NCBI GenBank assembly: GCA_900544105.1
Contig: UQUC01000032.1
Coordinates: 1-22,869, forward strand
Reading direction: 5' to 3'
DNA from: an uncultured Oscillibacter sp.
Lineage (GTDB): Bacteria > Bacillota > Clostridia > Oscillospirales > Oscillospiraceae
Length of the DNA: 22,869 bases
The notes under the pieces are model-generated. The model did not search any database, was not told the origin of the DNA, and saw only the letters and a program-made list of their open reading frames with translations. Made by a program: the position numbers and the translations under genes. Positions 1 to 8,558 of this stretch are shown here, piece by piece (the first letter of the stretch is position 1; each line of letters opens with the position of its first letter).

Positions 1-789
1 GGCATCATCTATGTGGATGAGATCGACAAGATCGCCCGCAAGAGCGAGAATACCTCCATCACCCGGGACGTTTCCGGCGAAGGCGTGCAGCAGGCGCTGC
101 TGAAAATCGTGGAGGGCACCGTGGCTAACGTGCCGCCCCAGGGCGGCCGGAAGCACCCCCATCAGGAGTTCATCCAGGTGAACACCAAGAACATTCTGTT
201 CATCTGCGGTGGCGCCTTTGACGGTCTGGAAAAGATCATCGAAAAGCGGCTGGACGAGAAGGCCATCGGCTTTGGTGCCAATGTCCAGAGCAAGAAGGAA
301 AAGAATATCAGCCAGCTTTTGGCTCAGGTGCAGCCCCACGATATTCTGAAATTCGGCATCATCCCGGAGCTGGTGGGCCGTCTGCCGGTGATCGCGCCGC
401 TGAACGCCCTGCAGCGGGAGGACTTGGTGCGAATTTTGCAGGAGCCGAAGAACGCACTGGTGAAGCAGTACAAAAAGCTGCTGGAATATGATGATGTGGA
501 TCTGGAATTCACGGAGGACGCCCTGAACGCCATCGCTGATAAGGCCATTGAGCGCAACATCGGCGCCCGTGGCCTCCGGGCGGTCATGGAGGGCCTGCTG
601 ACCAAGGTCATGTACGAGATCCCCTCCGACGAGACCGTTGTGAAAGCGGTGGTCACGAAGGAATGTGTGGAAGGCACGGCGGAGCCGGAGCTGACCCACG
701 ATCCCGACAAGATCAACTATTCCGTGAAGCTGAACCCCGGCAGAAATGAGAGCCGGAGCGAGTCCGGTACGCCGAAGTCGGCGTCCTGA
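1..789 (+). CDS. clpX: ClpX, ATP-dependent Clp protease ATP-binding subunit (3' part)
   Basis: This is the C-terminal 262 residues of ClpX, the AAA+ unfoldase that feeds tagged proteins to ClpP. The reading frame is open from the first base, so the zinc-binding N-domain and Walker A lie outside the window. Visible motifs are Walker B at the very start (IYVDEIDKIA), the RKH pore loop (GGRKHPHQEF, about residues 50-59 of the visible part), the sensor-1 strand (NILFICGGAFDGLEKII), the FGIIPELVGRLPV segment with the arginine finger region, and the sensor-2 motif GARGLR near codons 187-192. The last ~20 residues are a polar, Ser/Glu-rich tail as in many ClpX proteins. It is followed by lon and engB, the usual Firmicutes order. 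Identity is very secure; only the 5' end is missing. Confidence 0.97.
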   Translation, partial: GIIYVDEIDKIARKSENTSITRDVSGEGVQQALLKIVEGTVANVPPQGGRKHPHQEFIQVNTKNILFICGGAFDGLEKIIEKRLDEKAIGFGANVQSKKEKNISQLLAQVQPHDILKFGIIPELVGRLPVIAPLNALQREDLVRILQEPKNALVKQYKKLLEYDDVDLEFTEDALNAIADKAIERNIGARGLRAVMEGLLTKVMYEIPSDETVVKAVVTKECVEGTAEPELTHDPDKINYSVKLNPGRNESRSESGTPKSAS

Positions 790-810
790 CGGCCCTTTTG
801 GGTATAACAG

Positions 811-840
811 GGGGGAGGGGCAGCGCCTCTCCCCCTCTTT
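811..840 (+). terminator. Hairpin with T-rich tail between clpX and lon (terminator or attenuator)
   Basis: Arms 811-821 and 825-835 pair over 11 bp with one G-T wobble and a 3-base loop, followed by TCTTT. The hairpin ends only 24 bases before the lon start codon, so lon is either read through from clpX at reduced level or starts from a promoter upstream of or overlapping the hairpin. A TATAAC at 803-808 is a possible -10, but no convincing -35 stands before it. Confidence 0.7.
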
Positions 841-864
841 GAACTCTCCAGAGAGGAGCAATTT

Positions 865-3255
865 ATGGAAGCAAACACCTTGAATCTTCCCGTTCTGGCC
901 CTCCGTGGCCTGACGGTTTTCCCTCATACGAACCTGACATTTGACGTGGAGCGCCGTATTTCCATCAAGGCCCTGGAAGTGGCCATGGAATCCGGTCAGG
1001 AGATCTTTCTGGTGACCCAGAGGGAACTGAATACGGACCGTCCGGGGGAGAAGGACCTTTACACCATGGGCACCATTTCCCGGGTGACCCAGATCCTGCG
1101 GCTGGGAAAAACCTCCCTGCGGGTGATGGTGGAGGGCGGACGCCGGGCACGGCTGCGCCGCCTGTGGCAAACAGAGCCTTATTTGCAGGGCCATGTGGAG
1201 GTGGTGGAGGAATCCGCTGCCGTGGGCCACGGTCCGAAAACCGAGGCCCTGCTGCGGCAGACCTGGGGTCTGTTCCAGGATTATGCACATCTGGCAGGCA
1301 ATGTGGCCGAGGAGGTCACCGCCACGGTGCTGGATTGCCAGGAGCCGGGATATCTGGCGGATTTTATCGCCCAGAATACGGCACTGCGGTATGACGATAA
1401 GCAGGCAATTCTGGAAGAACTATCTCCGCTGATGCGGCTGCGGAAGCTGAACGGCTTCTTAGCCCGGGAGCGGGATGTGTTGGGCTATGAGCGCCAGATG
1501 GAAGGCAAGGTCCGGGACGAGCTGGCTCAGCAGCAGAAGGAACAGATCCTGCGGACCCAGATCCGGGTCCTGCAAAACGAGCTGGGCGAGGACGAGGACA
1601 ACGAGATCGAAGAATACCGTCAAAAGCTGGCGGAACTGAAATTAGAGGATGAGACCCGGGAGCATCTGGAAAAGGAGATCAACAAGCTGGCAAAGCAGCC
1701 CTATGTCAGCGCGGAGGCTTCGGTGATCCGGAACTATCTGGACGTGTGTCTGGAACTGCCCTGGGGTACATATACGAAGGAGCGTCTGAATGTGGACGCG
1801 GCCCGGAAGGTGCTGGACCGGGATCACTTCGGTCTGGAAAAGGTGAAGGAGCGGATCCTGGAGACCATCGCCGTCCGGCAGATGAATCCGGAGGGGAAGG
1901 GGCAGATCATCTGTCTGGCAGGCCCTCCGGGTGTGGGAAAGACCTCCATCGCCCTGTCTGTTGCCAAGGCACTGAACCGGAAGCTCAGCCGCATTTCTCT
2001 GGGCGGTGTCCGGGACGAGGCCGACATCCGCGGTCACCGGAAAACGTATATCGGCGCCATGCCGGGCCGCATCGTGGAGGCCATCAGTCGCAGCGGCGCT
2101 ATGAACCCGCTGCTGGTGCTGGACGAGATCGATAAGCTCAGTGGCGATTACCGGGGCGATCCTGCCTCTGCGCTGCTGGAAGCGCTGGACAGCGAGCAGA
2201 ACCACGCCTTCCGGGATCACTTCCTGGAAATTCCGCTGGACCTCTCTCAGGTGATGTTCATTACCACGGCCAACTCGTTGGATACGATCCCACGGCCCCT
2301 GCTGGATCGGATGGAAGTCATTCAGCTTTCCAGCTATACCGATGAGGAAAAGTTGCAAATCGCCAAGAATCACCTGCTGCCCAAGCAAATGAAGGAACAC
2401 GGCCTGAAGAAGGGCAGCCTGCGGATCGACGAGGAGACTCTGCGGGCCATCATTCGTGACTACACCCGGGAATCCGGCGTCCGCCAGCTGGAGCGGCGGT
2501 TGGCTGCCGTCTGCCGAAAGACGGATATGCAGCTGCTGTCAAAGACTGTAAGGCGTGTTACCGTTACAGAAAAGGACCTGCCGAAGCTGCTGGATATGCA
2601 GCCCTACCCGCCTACGGTCCATGTGGATCAGGAGGAGATCGGTGTGGTGAACGGCCTTGCGTGGACGGAGGCCGGCGGTGAGATCCTGGAAGTCGAGGTC
2701 AATGTGATGGAAGGCTCCGGCAAGTTGGAGCTGACCGGTAATCTGGGTGACGTGATGAAGGAGTCCGCTCAGGCGGCTCTGTCCTGCCTGCGGAGCCGGG
2801 CGGAGACGCTGGGCATCGATCCGGACTTTTATAAGACCAAGGACATCCACGTTCATTTCCCGGAGGGCGCGGTGCCCAAGGACGGCCCCTCCGCTGGCAT
2901 TGCCATGGCTACGGCGCTGCTGTCAGCCCTGACCAACCGCAAGATCAAGGCAGGGATCGCCATGACCGGCGAGATCACGCTGCGAGGTCGGGTGCTGCCC
3001 ATCGGCGGCCTGAAGGAAAAGACCATGGCCGCCAAGCGGTACGGCATCCACACGGTGCTGATCCCCAAGGACAACGCCAGAGATCTGGAGGAGATCGACC
3101 AGACCGTCCGGGCGGCGTTGCGGTTCGTACCGGTGGAGACGGTGGATCAGGTGTTTGCCGAGGTGTTCTGTCCCTCCAGAGTGGAGACAAAAGCCGACGC
3201 GATCCCCGCATTTTTGCCGGTGGAAAACAGTAAAGAAGCAGCCTTACGGCAGTAA
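865..3255 (+). CDS. lon: Lon protease (LonA type), ATP-dependent serine protease
   Basis: LonA degrades misfolded and regulatory proteins in the cytosol. The 796 residues match the usual length. The order is an N-terminal substrate-binding LON domain (about 6-200), a coiled helical segment (about 200-300, rich in Glu/Lys/Gln), the AAA+ module and the C-terminal protease domain. Walker A is GPPGVGKTS at 353-361 and Walker B is LLVLDEIDK with D420/E421. The protease has the PKDGPSAG motif with catalytic Ser676 and GGLKEK with Lys719; the spacing of 43 residues equals that of the Ser-Lys dyad in E. coli Lon. The ATG at 865 follows AGAGAGGAG at a good distance. The absence of long transmembrane segments excludes LonB of the archaeal type. 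engB follows after 12 bases, so the two are probably cotranscribed. Confidence 0.98.
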   Translation: MEANTLNLPVLALRGLTVFPHTNLTFDVERRISIKALEVAMESGQEIFLVTQRELNTDRPGEKDLYTMGTISRVTQILRLGKTSLRVMVEGGRRARLRRLWQTEPYLQGHVEVVEESAAVGHGPKTEALLRQTWGLFQDYAHLAGNVAEEVTATVLDCQEPGYLADFIAQNTALRYDDKQAILEELSPLMRLRKLNGFLARERDVLGYERQMEGKVRDELAQQQKEQILRTQIRVLQNELGEDEDNEIEEYRQKLAELKLEDETREHLEKEINKLAKQPYVSAEASVIRNYLDVCLELPWGTYTKERLNVDAARKVLDRDHFGLEKVKERILETIAVRQMNPEGKGQIICLAGPPGVGKTSIALSVAKALNRKLSRISLGGVRDEADIRGHRKTYIGAMPGRIVEAISRSGAMNPLLVLDEIDKLSGDYRGDPASALLEALDSEQNHAFRDHFLEIPLDLSQVMFITTANSLDTIPRPLLDRMEVIQLSSYTDEEKLQIAKNHLLPKQMKEHGLKKGSLRIDEETLRAIIRDYTRESGVRQLERRLAAVCRKTDMQLLSKTVRRVTVTEKDLPKLLDMQPYPPTVHVDQEEIGVVNGLAWTEAGGEILEVEVNVMEGSGKLELTGNLGDVMKESAQAALSCLRSRAETLGIDPDFYKTKDIHVHFPEGAVPKDGPSAGIAMATALLSALTNRKIKAGIAMTGEITLRGRVLPIGGLKEKTMAAKRYGIHTVLIPKDNARDLEEIDQTVRAALRFVPVETVDQVFAEVFCPSRVETKADAIPAFLPVENSKEAALRQ

Positions 3256-3267
3256 AGGGAGGAACGT

Positions 3268-3864
3268 ATGCCTCTGAATTTCAATAAAGCGGAGTTTGTG
3301 CGCTCCGCCGGAGAGCCCAAGGACTTCCTGCGGGACGGTTTGCCCCAGTTTGCCTTCGCAGGCCGCTCCAACGTGGGAAAATCCTCGGTGATCAACCGTT
3401 TGGTAGGCCGAAAGAATCTGGCCTATGTGGGCGCCTCGCCGGGAAAGACTACCCACATCAACTATTTCCTCATCGACCAGAAGGCGTATCTGGTAGACCT
3501 GCCGGGATACGGCTATGCCAAGGTGTCCCGCTCGGAAAAGGAGCGCTGGGCCCGGCTGATGGAGACTTACTTCCAGCGGGAGGCGGACGCCATCACTACC
3601 GGTGTTCTGATCGTGGACATCCGGCATAAGCCCACGGCCAACGATCTGGTCATGCACGACTGGTTCCGCCAAACCGGTTGCCCGGAGATCGTAGTGGCCA
3701 ACAAGCTGGACAAGCTGAAAAAGAGTCAGGTGGAACCGGCACTGGATCTGATCCGGGAGACGCTGGAACTGACGGAGCGGGACATTCTGATCCCCTTTTC
3801 CGCGGAAAAGGGCAGCGGAAAGGACGAATTGCTCCGACTGCTGGTGGATGCCTGCCACGGATAA
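3268..3864 (+). CDS. engB: EngB/YsxC/YihA ribosome-biogenesis GTPase
   Basis: EngB is a small TRAFAC-class GTPase needed for assembly of the large ribosomal subunit. The 198-residue protein shows all GTPase motifs: G1 GRSNVGKSS (32-40), the G2 region PGKTTHINYF (58-67), G3 DLPGYGYA (77-84), G4 NKLD (145-148) and G5 SAEKG (178-182). GRSNVGKSS together with DLPGYGYA is diagnostic of this family rather than of Era or Der. The ATG at 3268 follows GGGAGGAACGT. It sits 12 bases behind lon, as in Bacillus-type genomes (clpX-lon-ysxC), and is closed by a strong terminator, so it is the last gene of this block. Confidence 0.97.
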   Translation: MPLNFNKAEFVRSAGEPKDFLRDGLPQFAFAGRSNVGKSSVINRLVGRKNLAYVGASPGKTTHINYFLIDQKAYLVDLPGYGYAKVSRSEKERWARLMETYFQREADAITTGVLIVDIRHKPTANDLVMHDWFRQTGCPEIVVANKLDKLKKSQVEPALDLIRETLELTERDILIPFSAEKGSGKDELLRLLVDACHG

Positions 3865-3870
3865 AATAAG

Positions 3871-3914
3871 AAGCATGGACGGTGCCTATTAACGGGAACC
3901 GTCCATGCTTTTTT
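3871..3914 (+). terminator. Rho-independent terminator after engB
   Basis: A perfect 13-bp stem (3871-3883 with 3898-3910, AAGCATGGACGGT / ACCGTCCATGCTT) is followed by a run of T to 3914. Read on the minus strand the stem is followed by CTTATTTTAT, so it could also stop transcripts running out of nifJ. Confidence 0.92.
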
Positions 3915-3970
3915 GCTGAGACCGCCAGCAAATTGATGAGCAAGTGCATTTCGACTCGTTATATGCTCAA

Positions 3971-4001
3971 GGAAGCGTTCCGGGATGACCGGAACGCTTC
4001 C
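3971..4001 (-). terminator. Perfect hairpin downstream of nifJ (probable terminator)
   Basis: A perfect 13-bp inverted repeat (3971-3983 with 3989-4001) with a 5-base loop lies 44 bases beyond the nifJ stop codon. The tail on the minus strand (TTGAGCATAT) is poor in T. It may act with the bidirectional engB terminator further on, or mainly as an RNA 3'-end stabiliser. Confidence 0.55.
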
Positions 4002-4044
4002 TTTCTGAGAGAGGGATAATAGGGAATGTAGGAGGAATGGAGGT

Positions 4045-7000
4045 TTAGCCCTCGGCCAGCTTCTTGTACTTGGCGTAGCGGGCCTTTACGTCTTCAACTT
4101 CCTTGGCATACAGGGCGTCGGCCTTGTCGGGGAAGTTGTTTTTCAGGGAGGCGAAGCGGTTCTCACCCATGAGGAAGTCCATCACCTTGGAGGTATCCGG
4201 CTCCTTGGAGTCCAGCTGGAAGGGGTTCTTGCCCTCAGCGATCCGACGGGGATCGTAGCGGTACAGATGCCAGTAGCCGCACTCCACAGCCTTCTTCATC
4301 TCGTCCTGAGAGGTGCCCATACCGGCCTTGATGTGCTGCTCCAGGCAGGGGCAGTAGCAGATCACGATGGAGGGACCGTCATAGGACTCAGCCTCACGCA
4401 GAGCCTTCAGGGTCTGGGCCTGGTCAGCGCCCATGGCCACCTGGGCGACGTACACATAGCCATACTGCATCAGCATGGCACCCAGATCCTTCTTGGCAAC
4501 CCGCTTGCCGCTGGCGGCAAACTTGGCGGTAGCAGAGGTGGGCGTGGACTTGGAGGACTGACCGCCGGTGTTGGAATACACCTCAGTATCCAGCACCATC
4601 AGGTTCACGTCACGGTTCTGGGCCATCACATGATCGATGCCGCCGTAGCCGATATCGTAAGCCCAGCCGTCGCCGCCCACAGCCCACACGGACTTCTTAG
4701 CCAGATATTCCTTGTTTTCCAGAACGTACTTCACGTCCTCGGTCTGCTCTGCCTGTTCCAGAGCGGCGATCAGAGCGTCCGTGACGGCACGGGAGGTTTC
4801 CGTCTTCTTCCAGCCGTTCTCGTAGGCTTCCACAGCCTCCACGGCGATACCGGCGGCCTTGATGGTCTCCAGACGGATCAGCAGCTCCTTGCGGATGGAA
4901 TCCTGCGCGTGGAAGAAGCCGTAGGCAAACTCAGCGTTGTCCTCAAAGAGAGAGTGCTCCCAAGCGGGGCCGTGACCCTGGCAGTCCTTGCAGTAAGGCA
5001 GGATGGGGGCACCGCCGGAGATGGCGGAGGAGCAGCCGGCAGCGTTGCCGATGTACATCCGGTCACCGAACAGCTGGCTCAGCAGCTTGATATAGGTAGT
5101 CTCAGCGCAGCCAGCGCAGGCGGCAGAGAACTGGAAGTAGGGCTTTGCGAACTGGACGTTCTTCACGCTCTTGTCATTGATAACGTCCTTCTTCAGGTAG
5201 CTTTCGTTCATAGCCACCTCGTCAAACAGAGCCTGCTCGGGCTTCATGTCCTCAAAGGAGGTCATGGTGAGAGCACCCTCAGCGGGGCAGGCCGTCAGGC
5301 ACACGCCGCAGCCAAGGCAGTCATAGGGAGAGACCTGCATCCGGAAGGAGTAGGGGGAATCCTTGCCCAGACCCTTGGCGGGGACAGTCTCGAACCCGGC
5401 GGGAACGGACTTCTTCTCCTCCTCGGTCAGCAGCACGGGGCGGATAGCGGCATGGGGGCAGCACATGGAGCAGCGGTTGCACTGGATACACTTGCTGCCA
5501 TCCCACTTGGGGACCTTGGTGGCGACACCACGCTTGGAGAATACAGAGGTGCCATTTTCCCAGGTGCCGTCCAGAACGCCGTACTTCTGGAACACGGAAA
5601 CAGGGAGCTGATCGCCCTTCTGACGGTCCATAGGCATGACGATGTCCCGGACGAAGGGAGTAAGGCCCTTAGGCTCCACAACAGGAGTATCCTGTGCGTC
5701 GGCCCAGGAGGCGGGGATCTCCACCTTCACAGCGGCGCTGACACCCAGATCCACGGCCTGATCGTTCAGGTCCACGATCTTCTGACCGGCCTTCTTGAAG
5801 TAGGAGTTGTAGTTGTTCTTCTTCATATCCTCAATGGCCAGATCCATGGGGATGACCTTGGTCAGGGCGAAGAAAGCGCCCTGGAGGATATTGTTGGTAC
5901 GCTTGCCCAGGCCGATCTCCTGTGCCAGCTTGGCAGCGTCGATGATGTAGAAGTTGGCGTGCTTCCGGGCCAGATCGCGCTTCATCTTGGCAGGCAGGTG
6001 CGCGTCCAGCTCATCCACCGTCCACGGGCAGTTCAGCAGGAAGGTGCCGCCCTCCTTCAGATCCTCGGTGGTGTCGTACTTCTTGACGTAGGTGGGGGCA
6101 TGGACCGCCACAAAGTCAGCGGAGGACACCAGGTAGGTGCTGCGGATGGGCTCGTCGCCGAAGCGCAGGTGGCTCTGGGTCAGGCCGCCGGACTTCATGG
6201 TGTCATAGGAGAAGTAAGCCTGGGCATACTTGCCGCCCACGAAGCCGATGGTGGAGATGGCGTTCTTGTTGGCGCCCACGGTGCCGTCACCGCCCAGACC
6301 CCACAGCTTGCAGCTGATCTGACCGGGATGGGCCAGCTCGATCTCCTTGTAGTCCAGAGAGGTATAGGTCACATCGTCATTGATGCCGATGGTGAAGTTG
6401 TTCTTGGGAGTCTCCTGCTTCAGGTTGTCATACACGGCAATGATCTGGCCGGGGGTGGTGTCCTTGGAGGAGAGGCCGTACCGGCCGCCCACCACGCGGA
6501 TGTCGCCGCGGCCAGCCTGATTCAGAGCGGTGACAACATCCAGATACACAGGCTCACCCACGGAGCCGGTCTCCTTGTTGCGGTCCAGCACGGCGATCCG
6601 CTTGCAGGTGGCGGGGATGGCGGCGGCAAAGTGCTTCACGGAGAAGGGACGGAACAGATGGATCTGCACCATGCCCACCTTGCGGCCCTGGGCGTTCAGG
6701 TAATCCACGGTCTCCTTCACGGTCTCGCTGGCGGAGCACATCACTACGATGACTTCCTCAGCGTCAGGAGCGCCGTAATAGTTGAAGAGCTTATAGTCAC
6801 GGCCGGTGAGCTTGTTGATCTCGTCCATGTAGTGCTGGACGGTGTCGGGCAGGGCGTTGGCCTTGACGTTGGCACCCTCCTTGCACTGAAAGTAGATGTC
6901 AGGGTTCACGTTGTTGCCCCGGTTGGTGGGATGCTCAGGGTTCAGGGACTGATGGCGGAAGGACTGGAGGGCCTCCTGATCCACCAGGCCGCGCAGATCC

Positions 7001-7566
7001 TCATAGTCCAGAGCTTCGATCCGCTGCATCTCGTGAGAGGTACGGAAACCGTCAAAGCAGTGCATGAAGGCGTACCGGCCGCTGATGGCGGACAGATGGG
7101 CCACGGCAGCCAGATCCATGGCCTCCTGAGGGCAGGAGGACATCAGCATGGCGTAGCCGGTCATACGGCAGGTCATGAAGTCCGTATGGTCGCCGAAGAT
7201 GGAGTGATGGTTGGAGGTCACCACGCGGGATGCGATGTGCATGACGCTGGGCAGGAACTGACCGCCCATGGCGTACATGGCGGGGATCATCAGCATCAGG
7301 CCCTGAGAGGAGGTGAAGGTGGTGGTCAGGGCGCCAGCCTGCAAGGAACCGTGGCAGGTGCCGGCAGCGCCGGCCTCAGACTGCATCTGGATCACGTCCA
7401 CCGTGGAACCAAACAGGTTCTTCTTGCCCTTGGCGGACCACTCGTCCACCTTTTCCGCCATGGGGGAGGACGGGGTGATGGGGTAGATGGCCGCCACCTC
7501 GGTAAAGGCATACGCGCTGTACGCGGCTGCCGTGTTGCCGTCCATGACTACGTAATTTTTCTTCAT
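4045..7566 (-). CDS. nifJ: Pyruvate:ferredoxin (flavodoxin) oxidoreductase, homodimeric type
   Basis: This enzyme converts pyruvate and CoA to acetyl-CoA and CO2 and reduces ferredoxin in the cytosol of anaerobes. All domains are fused in one 1173-residue chain, the usual length. The N-terminal pyrimidine-binding domain begins with a YPITPSSPMAE motif near residue 28. The ferredoxin domain carries CIQCNRCSMCCP (Cys 693, 696, 699, 703) and CLGCGVCLTACP (Cys 750, 753, 756, 760). After it come the proximal-cluster CAGC motif and the thiamine-diphosphate motif GGDGWAYDIGYGG with DTEVYSNTGGQ. ATG at 7566 follows AGGAAGG. It lies 84 bases behind the iclR gene on the same strand with no clear terminator between them, so read-through from the iclR promoter is likely. 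Pyruvate is the probable substrate; a broader 2-oxoacid range cannot be excluded from sequence. Confidence 0.97.
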   Translation of the reverse strand: MKKNYVVMDGNTAAAYSAYAFTEVAAIYPITPSSPMAEKVDEWSAKGKKNLFGSTVDVIQMQSEAGAAGTCHGSLQAGALTTTFTSSQGLMLMIPAMYAMGGQFLPSVMHIASRVVTSNHHSIFGDHTDFMTCRMTGYAMLMSSCPQEAMDLAAVAHLSAISGRYAFMHCFDGFRTSHEMQRIEALDYEDLRGLVDQEALQSFRHQSLNPEHPTNRGNNVNPDIYFQCKEGANVKANALPDTVQHYMDEINKLTGRDYKLFNYYGAPDAEEVIVVMCSASETVKETVDYLNAQGRKVGMVQIHLFRPFSVKHFAAAIPATCKRIAVLDRNKETGSVGEPVYLDVVTALNQAGRGDIRVVGGRYGLSSKDTTPGQIIAVYDNLKQETPKNNFTIGINDDVTYTSLDYKEIELAHPGQISCKLWGLGGDGTVGANKNAISTIGFVGGKYAQAYFSYDTMKSGGLTQSHLRFGDEPIRSTYLVSSADFVAVHAPTYVKKYDTTEDLKEGGTFLLNCPWTVDELDAHLPAKMKRDLARKHANFYIIDAAKLAQEIGLGKRTNNILQGAFFALTKVIPMDLAIEDMKKNNYNSYFKKAGQKIVDLNDQAVDLGVSAAVKVEIPASWADAQDTPVVEPKGLTPFVRDIVMPMDRQKGDQLPVSVFQKYGVLDGTWENGTSVFSKRGVATKVPKWDGSKCIQCNRCSMCCPHAAIRPVLLTEEEKKSVPAGFETVPAKGLGKDSPYSFRMQVSPYDCLGCGVCLTACPAEGALTMTSFEDMKPEQALFDEVAMNESYLKKDVINDKSVKNVQFAKPYFQFSAACAGCAETTYIKLLSQLFGDRMYIGNAAGCSSAISGGAPILPYCKDCQGHGPAWEHSLFEDNAEFAYGFFHAQDSIRKELLIRLETIKAAGIAVEAVEAYENGWKKTETSRAVTDALIAALEQAEQTEDVKYVLENKEYLAKKSVWAVGGDGWAYDIGYGGIDHVMAQNRDVNLMVLDTEVYSNTGGQSSKSTPTSATAKFAASGKRVAKKDLGAMLMQYGYVYVAQVAMGADQAQTLKALREAESYDGPSIVICYCPCLEQHIKAGMGTSQDEMKKAVECGYWHLYRYDPRRIAEGKNPFQLDSKEPDTSKVMDFLMGENRFASLKNNFPDKADALYAKEVEDVKARYAKYKKLAEG

Positions 7567-7622
7567 ACGTAAGATCCTTCCTATCTTTCTTATCTGAATA
7601 TGCTGTTTTTACATATATAGGC

Positions 7623-7638
7623 ACCATCTGCAGATGGT
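7623..7638. promoter_or_regulatory. 16-bp perfect palindrome in the iclR-nifJ gap
   Basis: ACCATCTGCAGATGGT is a perfect 8+8 palindrome between the iclR stop and the nifJ start. On the minus strand it is followed by GCCTATATATG, so it would lie just before a possible -10 (TATATA) for nifJ. No good -35 is seen. It could be an operator or a short RNA hairpin; function is unknown. Confidence 0.35.
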
Positions 7639-7650
7639 AACACATGAAGG

Positions 7651-8415
7651 TCAGAAAACCAGTCTGCAATTTTGAATGTGGCAGCTCTCTTCGATCAACT
7701 GCCGTTTTTTCAGAAGCAACTGGGTGATCTGCTGCTTTTTTTCGTCAGTGTACCGGAATTTGGGGGTGGTTACACTGATAGCCGCCTTGACCTGACCATT
7801 TTCGGCCAGAGGGACCGCCACGCAGCAGATCTCGGCGGTGGATTCCTCGTTTTCATAGGCGATCCCGGCGCTGCGGATATCCTGGAGCGCCGCGATGAGG
7901 GTATCAAGATCCATGATGGAGTTTGGCGTGTAGGGGAAGAAGCGGTATCCTGCGTAAAGCTGCCGGACCTCATCATCCGTCAGGCCGGAGAGAAGCGCTT
8001 TGCCCAGGCCGGTGACATGAGCAGGGAGGTGGTGGCCCACATCGCTGATGATGGAGATGATGGCGTGGCCCTCCTCTTTTAAGAGGTAGTGCACGTCCTG
8101 CCCTACCAGCACACCCATCTGGCAGACTTCGTCTACTTGGGAGACGATGCTGCGCATTTCACTGCGGATAATGGACAGAGCGTTCTGGCCGCTGGCATAG
8201 GACAGCCCCAATTCAAAGGTATGGGGACCGATCTTGTAGAGACTGCCGTCCGTCACAACGTAATTAGTGGCGGCCAGAGTTTTCAGAATGGGAGAAATGG
8301 TGCCCTTTGGCAGATCCAGCAGGTTGGCGATCTCCGACAGGCTCAGACCGCCGGAATTTGCGTCGATCAGCTCCAGAATCCGGAGGACCCGCAGGGTTGG
8401 ATTGTGATATTCCAT
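7651..8415 (-). CDS. IclR-family transcriptional regulator
   Basis: IclR proteins are dimeric winged-helix regulators that bind a small carboxylic or aromatic effector. The 254-residue protein has an N-terminal helix-turn-helix (about 5-60, with LSLSEIANLLDLPKGTISPILKTL) and a C-terminal effector-binding domain (about 75-245). The start at 8415 was chosen over an upstream in-frame ATG at 8547 because GGAG stands nine bases before it, the protein then begins directly at the HTH, and the longer version would run through the predicted promoter region and its inverted repeat. The gene lies between the end of the pdxA/tct operon and nifJ, all on one strand. TCGGATA motifs in its own leader and at the pdxA operon suggest autoregulation and control of that operon; the effector is unknown. 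Confidence 0.9.
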   Translation of the reverse strand: MEYHNPTLRVLRILELIDANSGGLSLSEIANLLDLPKGTISPILKTLAATNYVVTDGSLYKIGPHTFELGLSYASGQNALSIIRSEMRSIVSQVDEVCQMGVLVGQDVHYLLKEEGHAIISIISDVGHHLPAHVTGLGKALLSGLTDDEVRQLYAGYRFFPYTPNSIMDLDTLIAALQDIRSAGIAYENEESTAEICCVAVPLAENGQVKAAISVTTPKFRYTDEKKQQITQLLLKKRQLIEESCHIQNCRLVF

Positions 8416-8485
8416 GAAAGAGGACTCCAATCTTTCAGAGCTGTGTTCCGTGAGGCGGTAGAGGTAAGCTGAAAAACTTTTGCTG

Positions 8486-8518
8486 TTCGGATATATGAAC
8501 ACATAACGAATATCCGAA
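8486..8518. promoter_or_regulatory. Inverted repeat TTCGGATAT-N15-ATATCCGAA, candidate IclR operator
   Basis: Perfect 9-bp arms (8486-8494 and 8510-8518) lie just downstream of the predicted iclR -10 box, at roughly +5 to +37, where a bound protein would block transcription. The core TCGGAT/ATCCGA is the same as the perfect 12-bp palindrome at 13314-13325 in front of the pdxA operon. The assignment to the IclR protein is inferred. Confidence 0.6.
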
Positions 8519-8529
8519 ACTCTACTAGT

Positions 8530-8558
8530 AAAATAGCACAGATACACGCCTTTGTCAA
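8530..8558 (-). promoter_or_regulatory. Sigma-A promoter of iclR
   Basis: On the minus strand TTGACA (8553-8558) is followed after exactly 17 bases by TATTTT (8530-8535). The -35 is perfect consensus. The predicted start is near 8523, giving a leader of about 108 bases that contains the 9-bp inverted repeat. Confidence 0.8.

Noticed and set aside
4267..7572. 1101-codon plus-strand open frame opposite nifJ
   Set aside because: It mirrors the nifJ reading frame codon for codon and is open only because the GC-rich sense strand avoids TTA, CTA and TCA codons. The translation is low-complexity (His, Gly, Val, Leu rich) with no domain.
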